Positions 40,501 through 53,100 of a stretch of DNA of 64,000 nt are shown one piece after another. The position numbers and the translations under genes were made by a program. Source of the DNA: Casuarius casuarius (Eukaryota; Chordata; Aves; Casuariiformes; Casuariidae); the NCBI GenBank assembly GCA_003342895.1, contig PTFA01000101.1, positions 124,001 to 188,000 of the forward strand, read 5' to 3'. Numbering within the stretch: position 1 is the stretch's first letter; every line of letters starts with the position of its first letter. The notes under the pieces are model-generated. The model was not told the DNA's origin and ran no database searches. It saw only the letters and a list, made by a program, of their open reading frames with translations.

Positions 40501-43500
40501 GAAAAAGTTGAAACTTATTTTAAGGTAGGAAAACTTACAGAAAAATATCTGCCATATTAAGTTTTAAATCAGCTTTGGATTTAAAATTAAATTCAAGGCT
40601 TATTTCTCATAACTGTATTATCATGCAGATGAACAGCAGCACTTTTGAATGGAGTATACTAATTTTAAATGGTTGAAGTGAAAACTTTTCAAAACTGGAA
40701 AAATCAGCTGGTTAGACATTTGGAAACATATTTTAGAGTGTTGATAAAATGCTGATGTTTTACTGAACTGTGATATCTGATGCTATAGTTTGGGAGAGAG
40801 TGTTTGCTCAGGGTAACGGAAGCTGTAGGGATGGTGCTCTGCAGTGCTTCCTGCAGCTTCCATCGCTTTCATCACATGGAACAGGGAACCTGTGTGGCGT
40901 GTGCAGGGCTCCTTTCTGAACTTTGTACTCAGGTTTCCTTCACGTGGAAATTGGGAAGTAGAAGAGGAGGAAGGGCAGATGGGCGATGGCATTTTCCCAA
41001 CAAGAAGATAAGACATGGTCAGAAAATTATGGACCTAGTTATACATTCCTTAGTGTAGACATAGCAAGATGCGTCTCTTATCCTTTGAAAAGAATTTGGT
41101 TATGAGTAAGATTGCTCTGGTACTTTACCTGTTTGTTGAACTGCTGTCTGAATTTTGCCATCAGTGCTCATTGCCTTCTGTTCGTTTTAGTTTCCTCTCT
41201 ATCCCTTCCACTGGTGTGCTTGAAGATTTGAGAACATTTAAGGCATTATGACACTGAATAGTTCTGAAGCCCTGTATTAGCTAATGCCAGAAAAAAAGTA
41301 GTATCCAGTGATAGCAGTGCAAAAGTGGGTTTTTTTGTTCATTTGTTTTCTTGGTTTTTTTGTTTTTAATAGAATTGTTGATGCTGTTTTGAAGGGCAGA
41401 TCTGTTGTAGGTGACTATCAACCTGATTTAATAATAGGTAAATGTTGGTTCTCAAAGGCAACAGGAGACTCCGACATCAGTTGAACTTTGCTTTCCTAAA
41501 GGCGTTATTAGTGTCTGAAAGTAGTAGGGAGCTATTAAGCTTTTGGCTTTTGTAGTGAAGAAATATAGTACAGTGTTTTTGAGAATGTCATTAACAATGT
41601 AATTCTGCTGAGGACGTTAAGACAAAAACAAAACTCGGGATAGAAAGTGATGAGCATAGTTGGATGCTCTTATATCAGAAAATTATGTATCGTTGTACAT
41701 TGTGCCTGGGGGTTAATAAAGCAGAAAGGCAGAAGCAAGGGAGAGAATTCTGTTAACTGTCTGTTTGACTATGCTTTGCTAATTGTGTGTTTCATTCTTC
41801 AATTCTCTAGTCAGCTGGGTTTTTGTAGCCTTTCTGTATAATCACAGGGGGGAGAAACTCTTTAACCCTCAGTGACAGATGTTGCTGAAACTATTTCTGA
41901 CTCCTAATTTGAAATGGATAATGGTCACTGTTCTTAGCCTCCCAGTATTATAAAAAATAGAAGCTGCTTTAGTAATTTTGTGATTAAAATTCCATGGTAA
42001 AGTATAAACAAAGAGAAATTTAACACTCGTTGTGGCACTTGCATAATACATGGACTTCTCTGGCAGCAGAACTGGTGTGAAGTGTTTCTGAGCAGGATAA
42101 GGCATGCACACTTTACATCATATAGGATCTCTGTGCACTCAAGCTTGGGCAGGTTGAGAGAGTTGTTTAATGAAACCCTTCTGCATTTTACCAGATTCCC
42201 CATCTTAGAACATTAGCCAGATATAACTTGTGGCATGCTGTTTTATAGCCTTATACACAATTGTTTGACTTTGATTTAATTAAACTAATGAGTACTGTTC
42301 TGTTAAGGAATTCTGACTCTACTAAAATTTCACCGAAGGTTGTTCATGCTTGTTCTTGTGGCTAGCTGCCTCCCTCCCCTCCCCGGCAGAAGACTGTTCT
42401 GTATTACATTAAGAGTTTAAATTGCTTCTTTGATAATATGCAAGGCAAATATATGGGCTGTTTTTATCTACCCGATGAAGCAGTAATCACAGGAGAAGGA
42501 GAAAGAAGTAGCTCTCAAAATTAATAATGGTTTGTTCTGGGATATATGTCTGTAGGATAATCCACACAGATTGACTCTGTCGATGAGTCCAGAGGAAGCC
42601 TACTATGACAAACAAGCAAAAATGGAAGCAGAAAAACTGAAACAGAAGATCAGTGCTCTTTCTGGAGAAGAGAAAAAACAAATCTTTGAAAAAGGTTAAC
42701 TTTTTTTTTTTTTTTTTGATAACTTTAAAATTTCATCTGGTTATATAGCTGGTGATCAAAGAATATTTTATATTCTTTGATATATCAGGCATTTTCCAGC
42801 ATTTGTTCTGAAAGGGATGATTTTTTAAATTTGTGTGTACGTATTCTGGGGTTATGCAGTGTAATGTTCACACTGAAATATAATTGGTGTATTCCATTAG
42901 TTTAAACACTCAAAAATAGAGTGATCGAAGCTTCCAGTAGGGCAGAAGGAAAATTGTTTAAAAACATTGATATGCTTATTCTTTCCTCTGTTAACTTGCG
43001 CTAAGAGCAGGATGTACACCATCTGCCACAAAGCTTTTTATTTTTGAGCATATGAGGAGGTTTGGACTATGGTCCTAGATAACTTCTATTTTGTAATTGT
43101 ACTTGTTATACTTTCTGCTTAAAAAGCAAGCTACAGAATAATGTTGTTTATGACTTATTCTGATCAGTAACTTAAACTTGGAAACCCTGGGCAGTCATGT
43201 CAGTTTGGGAAAACAGCGATCTAGTTGCAGGAAGACTACAGTTCAAGTATTCACAGAAATATTTATAGAGAAGTAGAGTTAATGTACTGAAGCTATAGTA
43301 TTATGGGGAGAGGGATTTTTTTAGGTGAAGTTTTCTGCTTATGAAGAAGAATTTGAGAGTTCTTAGAGGCAACCAGCCAGACTCCGACAAAGGCAGAAAT
43401 GTAAAATTAAATAAAAGATTTAGCTGCATCAGTGTACTGAGAGCACTTGAGTAAGGGCCACAGTAAATGGTTTAAAAAGAGGCTTCTTAGATGGTAGTTC

Positions 43501-46500
43501 TGTGGCTTCTGTGTGCTGTTCACAGAGCTGGGTAACACATCAGGCTGGCAGATACCATTTCTTCAAGATCTAAATTGTGTTTTACTGTGAAAAGGATATT
43601 AAAGCAGGAATAGAGAGAGAATTTGGAAAGATAATATGTTCTGTTTGCTGTTATAGCATGATGATTTGCAGAATTTGTTTCAGTAAATTATTTGAAAGAA
43701 CCGTTGAAGGTAATGCAAGAGGTTAAAATGTAGCATTTTTTTCTGGTCAGTGTTGCTTCAGTAGGTTTTGACAGCATTTTCATTAAAAGCTAAATATGTA
43801 CAAACATTCTGCTTTCCTTATTAGGTTTGGAATTAATTGCTCTTCAAAGCAAGTCTGAGGATACCTCTTGTCTCCCAGCTTTGAAAGTGTCTGACATTGA
43901 GCCCAAAATCCCATTCACTGTGCTGGAGACAACACTTGCAGGTTGGTGTAACCAGTATTTCTCCCTGAAGGGAACAGCGCTGTTGGATTGTTATCTATCT
44001 TTTTGCCCAGTTTTTGCTCTTTTTAGCAGACTGTAACATCGTCTATGTACATGATAAGTTGTGAATAAACACACTGTGAGGCAGAAGAGTAAACAATGAA
44101 GGAAAGAGTCTGATAGAAAGTAAAACTTTCATTATTGACTTGGTAGTAATTTTGGCCTGAGCTTCTTGTATTTGCGTATTTGTCAAAGTTGAGGGTGCTG
44201 TGACAAGCTAAATACAATACCCAGAACGCAGCCGTGATTGTGCTGTGTCACCAGGAAGCCCTGACCACCCAGCTCCCTTCCTTGGTCTCAAAGTTAGCCT
44301 GTCAAAGACAAGCCAGCTTCCAGTTTGTAAAGCCATCTTTTATTAAGCTTCAGAATTATAGATTGAAATGAAATAATGTTGTAAACACACCTAGAATCCT
44401 TTGGGCAAGATTAGATAAAAAGATCCAAAAATGAAACCCTGCTCTGATTATTTTCCTTGGTGATGGTCCTTTTCCTCTAGTCCACCACCTCTGCAGTGTG
44501 GGGTTTGCTATGGATCTGTAGACACTTCTTCCCATTGCCTCTGAGGGGCGATGTGGGGCTGTTCTCAGCTGCAGACCAGCCGCCTGCTCTTCCCAGGAGC
44601 CTTGTAGTAGCCCTCCTGACGCGAGCTCCCTGCTGCCTGCTTTCTCACTGCCTGCCCTGCCCTGCAGCCGGAGCAGTCTCTCGGGTGGTACGCTCAGCTG
44701 CTCTTGAGCAATCTCCAGACCTTCCAAAGACTTAATCTTTATCCAGGGTGCAGCCCTCTTGGAGGCTTATACAGGGAGCTGTTGTTACTGCTGGCCATCC
44801 CTATGTATTTTAACAGAATATGATGTACAGGAGCTGGGGAAAAAAAATCTGGTGTCCATCATAACTTTACTGAAATTCTCTGTGCTTGGCCAATGGTATT
44901 TTCTGGATTGATGGAAAACAAGAAATTGTAGCTCTCAATTTTGTTAAAGTGCCTGCAAAATTTTTCAGGCAATGTTGCAATGTAAGATACTTTAAGGTAG
45001 ATTACAACACTGTAAAACACTTTAAGATAGATAAGATAACAGACACTTTTCTGCAAAAGTTACCAGCAAGTCTCACGTACGGTATAATTTTGATGCTAAG
45101 ATGACCTGTTTCTGTGAATATTCTAATATCCTATGTTAGAACAGGATGTACAGTGTAGGAATCATCTTTTCTCAACTTCGAGATGAAGAAGGAGAAAAAA
45201 AAAGACAAACTTCTTCAGTTCTTCAAAAACAAATTACCATTTCATTATTTGAATATTACCTCTTTAAAATCTAAAACATGTCCTCAGTCAACAGAATTTT
45301 CTCTTTAAACTGTCCATTACTTTACCATGGACAAAAAACTTTCAGTCTAGCACTCAGTACAATATCCAAAGTTTAATCATGAAGTGGCATTAAAATGCCT
45401 ACGAAGAATAACTCTAATATGATCTTTTGAGGAATGGTTTTGCTTTTGTGTGCTTCTAATAGGAAACTATTGTTTGTTCTTTTGCTTGTTTATTTATTTA
45501 TTTATTTATTTTTATTTGTAGCTGATGAAATTCCTGTCCAGTACTGTGCTCAGCCAACCAATGGGGTGGTGTATTTCAGAGCTGTTTCCAGCTTGAACAC
45601 GCTTCCAGAGGAGCTCAAACCATATGTGCCGCTTTTTTGCAATGTCATTACAAAGTGAGTGGTTTACTTTGCTAGAAGCTACAGCAATAGGATATAATAC
45701 AGATTTCTGGAATAATATTGATGGAGACTATTTAATTTAGTGGACTATTGCTTATAATGATTTCAGCAACTGGTTTTATTACAGAAAGGGAATGCTGAGG
45801 CCTCAGTGTCCTGCAGATCTGATAAAACAACACTCCACTCCACTTCCTTCAGCTGCCCGACTCTTTCCACTTTCTCCATTCTCCACATTGCCTTGTTCCT
45901 CTCTGTCAAAACATATATTCCCCAAATAGATTGAGAAATTGGTCTGAATGAAAAATACTCTGGCAGAAATTAAAGTTTTTTTTCACTTGGATTGGTTTCT
46001 CTTTGGATTTCACCACATAGTCACAGAAATGCCTGTCCCATCAGAGGGGGCAAAGGGAAGCACAAGTGACCTGGGCCAGGAGGAAAGTGAATCTGTTATT
46101 TCTGGTGGTGATAATAGCTTATGTGATGGTATTACTCTAGTGCTACATGGATGTACAGGTAGCAAGCCTGTACATAAAGTATACTTTTTAATATGCTGTT
46201 TTGAATTAACAGTGAGTTTTAATTGAATAGCTTTGTGTATTTCCTGGCTCTTTTCTTTTTATAAATTGTGAAGTATTATATTTTCTTGATAATGTGCCAA
46301 ATTATTTAGTTGTTACCTATACAGCCTCCTTTGCAAATAGTGTATGGGTCCTGGTTTTGCCATACACTGAAAATGAAAATAAAGCTCTAATTATTTTTCA
46401 CAGGATGGGATGTGGAGCCCTTGATTACAGGGAACAAGCCCAGAAAATAGAGCTAAAAACAGGTGGGATGTCTGTTAGCCCACATATCATTCCAGATGAT

Positions 46501-47063
46501 TCACACCTGGATGTGTATGAACAGGTAAATTAATCATAAAATTCATGCTGTTGCACTGCAGTAACATCTCTGTAGTTAAGGGTCAGTCACGGCTTCCAGG
46601 TAGATGGTTAGATAACGTGCATTGAAAACTTAATGCATGAAAATGGTCATGTTTTTTTGTGGAAAATATAGATTTGACAATTACTGTAACAATACTAGAT
46701 TTTAAAGGGAGTGATTCACATAGTTATCCATTTTAAGACAGTGTTTTACAAGCATCCGTTACCATAGCTTTGAGAACTGCAAAAAACTTTGGGGAAAAAA
46801 AGGGGAGCAGGACAGAATAGTATAGTGTTATACATAACGAGATTGCTATTAAGGCGCGTATTGTCACTATGAATGTGGTTCAGAAATGTTCAGTGTTTGT
46901 AAGATTGTTAGATCCTAGTATTAGGCAGAACAGTCCTAGCAATCTCTCTAAGATTTTTTTCTAACTTGCTGGGATCGACTGTTGCTGTGGATTGTTCCTG
47001 TGGAACCTGGAATTGGATTAAGGGGACTCCTCTGCAGAAAGTCTGCATCCCCAGAATGGTGTT

Positions 47064-47146
<83 letters not shown>

Positions 47147-50100
47147 CTGTGTATGAAAAGTGAGAAAGCCTCTTCCGGTACTGATACTAACACCTGGGAA
47201 GGAGGAATTGGCAGGCTTTGTTTGTGCAATGCTCAACTACATTTCGCGTCTGCTCTGATTTCAGTAGCACAGCCTGCATTAAAGTGGTTTTGTGATGTGA
47301 AGCGTTAGGTTGGCGCCACAGCATCACTTTCATAACAAGTTATTGTGCATTTCTGAGGCCATTGCTTTGGTTGTCTTATCTGTGAAGGTTTTCTTGCGTG
47401 TGTTTTGTTTTTCCTTTAGGGTGTGCTCTTTTCATCTCTGTGCTTGGACAGAAATCTGCCGGACATGATGCATTTATGGAGTGAAATATTTAACAAGTAC
47501 AGTACATTGGATTTCTTTTATTTTGTGCATGTGTCTTGGGACTCTGCTTTTCCTTCTCCCTCAACCATTCACTCCCTCTTAGAGATCCTACTTTGAGGAT
47601 TTTTTGTATAACTCTATGTTTGAGTGGCTCACAGTTTCTAAACCTAAATCTTCCAACCTTTGCATGACTATATAATGGATTAAGTGGAGAACTGACTGTC
47701 TAAAGCTGTTTATAGAATTGGTGTGCTTCTGTATGAAACCTGTTATTTCTCTGCATTACTAAGAATCTGTTTTATAGCAATAAATGAATTATTTCTACTC
47801 CTTTTCAGCCCCAGGTTTGAGGAGGAAGAACATTTTAGAGTACTGGTTAAGAAGACTGCCCAGGAGCTGTCGAATGGGATTCCTGATTGTGGGCATTTAT
47901 ATGCATCTATTAGAGCCAGCAAAAACCTTACGCCTTCTGGAGAACTGCAAGAAATGTTCAGTGGGATGGATCAGGTACAAAGTAAATGGCATCTTTTAAA
48001 TGAGGCCCAAATCACCCACTTTGGAGTTACTGTCCTTATTTCATCTAATGGCTTCATCTTTGTTTTGTCTGCCTTTCCCTTGCACACAGGTGAAGCTGAT
48101 GAAGAGAATAGCAGAAATGTCTGATATTAAACCAGTACTACGCAAATTACCACGCATTAAGAAGTATTTATTAAATAGTGACAATATCAGGTAAGTTCCA
48201 GCTAAGTAGAAAAGGGGCATTTTGGTCAGAGAGGCCTTGGCCTATGAAGAGGCATTTCTCAGTGTGCTTCTTCGAGCCCTGGGGTCTCGTGAAATGGGAG
48301 ACAATGATCTGTGGAACAACTATCAGATGTTATTAATTCACATTCTCCTCGCTTAAGAAGTTTGTGGTAGCTATGGTTTATTTTGTTTGTTTGATTTTTA
48401 ATGAATATAAGAAACTTATGGCTGATTTCAGATGTAGCTGTTGTCCTGTGAGATTTGGCAAAAAGATTCTATCAATGCTCTGCCTTGTTCCCCACCCTGC
48501 CCTCTTGCCTTAAGGTGTCCAAGAAAGAAATACTGTTGTAAAACAGTTGAGTGTAGTTTGTTTTAGATTTCTTTTTTTCTCCTGAAAGGAAAATAGTGAC
48601 ATTCTGAAATTTACTTTATGCATATATTAGAAAAAGTAAGAGGGTGCTTTAGTGCTTAGTGTCAGACACATTAGTTCTGGAAATAGTTTTGTTTGAAGTG
48701 AAGCAAGTTAAGTTACAAGGTATTGTTTTGCGAAGAATAAAATGATGGCATAAAATGAATAAAATTATTCAAATATTTGTACTGTTCAAAACCCTGGTAG
48801 GTCTGCCTGCAAAGACAGAATATAGAGGAGGACGTTATAGTTTCTTTGTGAGACATTCACAGTTTTCACAACTGATTTATCTGCTTAGGACAGAACTGTA
48901 TGGTTGAAGTTACTGCAAAAGTTTAGGTCTGAAGTCATTTTGGAGCAAGCAAACGAAAGCCAGTTAGACCAAAAACTCCACCACAGTCTTTTTTTTCTTC
49001 TTCTCCTTTGGCATGTTAGATACCAGATTGTGAGTATTTTCCTGCTTTATTCATTAATTATGATTTTTAGTGACTGTAGATCTGACACCTGGATGATTTA
49101 ATAGAGAGTGTTCGGGAAGGCAGAGTGGTACAACTTGTAATGGTCTGTCCAAAACCACAAAAAATTCAATATGTATTTTTAACAGATGTTCAGTAAATGC
49201 TGCACCGCAACAGATATCAGAAGCATCTAAAGAAGTAGAGAAATTCATAAAGGGCATAACTAAAAGCAAAAAAGAGAGAAAACCTGTCCGTCCCCATGTG
49301 ATTGAGGTAGGAAATGACTTCATTTGTGACTAGTGTGATAAATAAAGTTGAATTTGATATTACTGTTGTGTATAGACCACTGTGCAATCAGGAGAACTCA
49401 TTTAAACTCGAACACCTTATCCATACGAAGATGCCTGAAGAAATTTGCAAAAATCAGCTCTGTAATAAGGTGCTATATGTTTTGCCCTAGAGGTTTCACC
49501 CCTTAAAATAGACAACAAGGACTCTGTAGATCAGCTGTCAAGCCTTACCTTGAGGTGACCGCTTTTGCGTGGGCTGAGGAAAAGGAAATTCTGTCTTTCT
49601 CTATTGCATAAACCTGTAATTTCTTGATTAGCTGAGTTTTCCTTGAAATGTTGGCCAAAGAGAAATAGCGCATAATGTAGTTCTTCAGTTGTATAGGAAC
49701 AGTTAAATCATGTTTTAACACAAGGGCTGTGTCTCTTATAGAAATCTTCAGAAGTCAAACCTGTGGGACATGAAATGCTTAATTCTTTGCAGATCACAAG
49801 GAAACTAATTAATGTAAGTATAGGTTGGGGATACTGATATTACTGGATTTTTATTGATATTAATGGTCCATCTTCAGCTATTGCAAATTCTGTGTTTAGA
49901 AGCACACCACTGAAACATAATGCACTCTGCAGTTCTACACTTTTACTGAATTGTTTCTCAAAACTATCCATCAGACTTTTTCAGTCTTCTATATGATCTT
50001 GTGGTTATCTTCCCTTCAGTTCTGGTTTGAAGATCATTTAGCTAACTTCACATCCGTACATGCAGACAGATATACACTTAATGCTGTCTTTTGTAAGTGA

Positions 50101-53100
50101 TGCTTATTTTATTTTTATCCTGGTTTCTTCCAGAACTACACTTGTGTAGTGTCATTGCCAGTTTACCCCCTTCTTTCCTTCCCCTCTTCCCTACATTATT
50201 TTGAATTTTAATGACATCTGACAGGAAGTCATTAGTGATAATTAAATTCTGTGAAAATTTGTATTTGGCTACAGGAGAGTAACCGAGTTTAGTGTACCCT
50301 GAGCTTCCCACTGAGAAGAAACAGGGAAGAGCTCAGCCCAAGGTTTTGCTTGCTGATCAGTCATGCATATGCTGCTGTCCTTGGCCCAGTCGGTCAGAGA
50401 TGTCAGGAGCTGGGGGCTGGGGGGCATCTCTCTGAAATCAGAAAAGAGGTTGGGAGTGTTGAGATGGAGTCATAAAGGATATTAGAGGTGTCCAAGGCTC
50501 TGCTCATGCTTAAGTAAGTGAACAAAAGCGTGCCTGTGCGTGCGTATGTGAGAGAGAGAGGGGGGGGGTGCTGCAGGGGCTTAGAGGCAGGAGAAAGACT
50601 GGAAGTAGTGAAGAGGAAGCGAGTATATTGCAGCATATGTTTGAGCTGAAATTCATACAGCTACTGCTGTTCATAAAACAGCTTCTTTTTTTGTGGGTTT
50701 CAGTTTCTGAGTTTCGTTTCAATATCTAAAATTGAGTCAATGGACTCAAGTATGATGTGGTGACCGTGTACTTATGTGGGTGTAGAAGTGGGGATTTAGG
50801 AACACTCAGTCCATTCAAAGTAAAGATATTGCAAGAGACTCAAACTCTTTGGTAGTAGTAAGAACACAACTGAGAAGCTGGTGTACGAGGATGGGTAGCT
50901 GATGTACAGTATCGATGAACTTTAGTTTCCCAAGACAATTATATGTTCATACTTGATTTATACAGGATTATTACAGGATATTATATGGGCACGTGCTAAA
51001 CGTCACCAGTTGCAATGTTGATCAAGTGGCAGCTTAAGCAGTTGTGTCCTGTGTGTCTGTATGTTTGGCATAACTTCATAGTTCTCAAAAAAGCCAAAGT
51101 TGTCAAATGGACAAATTGTCTCATTTCTGCTAACTGTGGCAAGAATGCACTTTTCTCTTAGGATCCTACTTTCAAACCATGCCAGATGAAGACGCATTTT
51201 GTACTTCCCTTCCCAGTCAACTATATTGGGGAATGCATTCGAACAGTTCCCTACACAGCTGCAGACTATGCAAGGTAGGAAACAGAATCGGCAGGCAGCT
51301 ACTGTATACGTTGTATAGCACAACACAAAATTGAAAGTCATAGGCTGAACACTGAAAATGGTGTGTCAGTAGAAAATACTTTGCAGTGAATTTGTGACAA
51401 ATTCTTAACAGAGCAATATTTGCATGGCCAGGTCTAGAAATGTACTTTTTTTAGTAAATGTTGCAACTAACTAACTAGGGTTTACCTTTGTCTGAGCTGA
51501 CCATGCCATTGTGTGTAACGAAGTTTAGATGGCTGATTTTGTATTTTGTTGAGGAAGATGAAATAAATGTAAATAAGAAGTGTACCAAAGCAGCGCTACT
51601 CTTATGATGATGTTACGTTATTCAACTGTTATTAAATGTAGATTACAGGAAGGAATGCATTTTGAGTGGGGATCTTTGCAAACTTTAGAGGAAGTTGAGA
51701 ATATTACTGCCATCCAGTTCATTTAACAGCTTTGCTATTGATATATTTCTGTCACTACAGCCTTCGAATTCTTGCGCGGTTGATGACGGCTAAATTTCTG
51801 CATAGAGAAATCAGAGAGAAAGGAGGGGCTTATGGAGGAGGTGCTAAACTCGGTCACAATGGCATATTCACTTTCTACTCCTACAGGTAACAGTAGGTTC
51901 ATTGTTTCCCGTTCATGTCTGAGGGGATCACTGAGTGTACTTACATGTATATTTTTTTACTTAGTTGTAGCTTTCTTTCAAGAATAAGTGGGAAAAAAAA
52001 GAAGAATGTTAATCACAAAAAGTGATTCAGTGCTGGTGGTGCTAAGATTAATGGCTATGGGTATGTCAGTTTTGTTAATAAACCCCTTCTTGCTGCTTCT
52101 AAAGCCTAACTTCAGTGTTCTCTGCTGGTGGCAACCATTGTTGTGCCTCTGTGATTGGATTTTTTTTACTGGCTCAGTACCAGATTTATGCAAGACTGGC
52201 TTTCACTTGCTTTTTCCTGGGTTGAAGAGGCCCTAGGAAAAAAGGGTCTCTTTTTGTCTTCCAAAGTGGTCTTCCAAAAGTACTTTGTTACAAAAGCTTT
52301 CAGGTGAAATTTGAACTGAAAGTACTAAAGACTTACTATAATCAAATCTCACTAAAAGTGTGGTCAGAGTCCCAGCTTAAACCATTTTCCTGGATGAAAG
52401 ATAGCCTAGCATAGCAGGATTCCTGGCTAAAATTTGAGCAGCTTTGCAGCTCTGTGAAGCTTTAACATGGTATGACTTGTCCTTTTTAGCATTTCAGTAG
52501 TTGTCAACCTGTTGCACCTGTTTTACAGAGAGCAAGAAGAGGTGTAGCAGGAAAAGCAACTCAGAGGAAGATGTGTATATCATAAATATTACTGTTGTTG
52601 ATATTAGTGGAAATTATGCTTACTAAGCTGTTGCAGCAAATTGATAGCACATTGTAAACAGGATTGTTTTACCATCTTTTAAATACCAATTCTCTTCATG
52701 CTGCCTTGGAACTACTTTAGGCTATTGAACTTTCTTGCTGCACTTGTGTATCTAATATTCAAAAAAAGCCTGGTTTATAACACTTCTTTGTTCTTTTAAA
52801 AAAACAAACAAACAAACAAACAAAAAACCTCCTCCTAAACCAATAGGAGTTTTTCGTTTGGTTTTAATCCTCATATACACATAGTAAACTCAGAGTGAAA
52901 TGAAACATGAATAAGAACAAAGGAATGACAGAACTTACAAGACTAAAATGGTTAATTTTACTTTCCTTTTTTCTTAGAGACCCAAATTCTTTAGCCACCT
53001 TGAAAACATTTGAAAAAGCAGTTGAATGGGCCAAGTCTGGAGAATTCACACAAGAAGATATTGATGAAGCTAAATTAGCAGTATTTGCTGCTGTTGATGC

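Larger units (their letters stand above)
43942..45521. other. PITRM1: PITRM1 intron 15
   Basis: 1.6 kb. It contains a GC-richer block (about 44225-44800) that I cannot identify. The last part is an expanded TTTA repeat that serves as the acceptor tract of exon 16. Confidence 0.6.

Noticed and set aside
46948..47308. Frames of poly-Lys or poly-Phe around the intron 17 homopolymer
   Set aside because: They are artefacts of translating the 77-nt T run and are not coding.
51003..51341. 112-codon minus-strand frame across PITRM1 exon 23
   Set aside because: It is the antisense shadow of a coding exon and its flanks.
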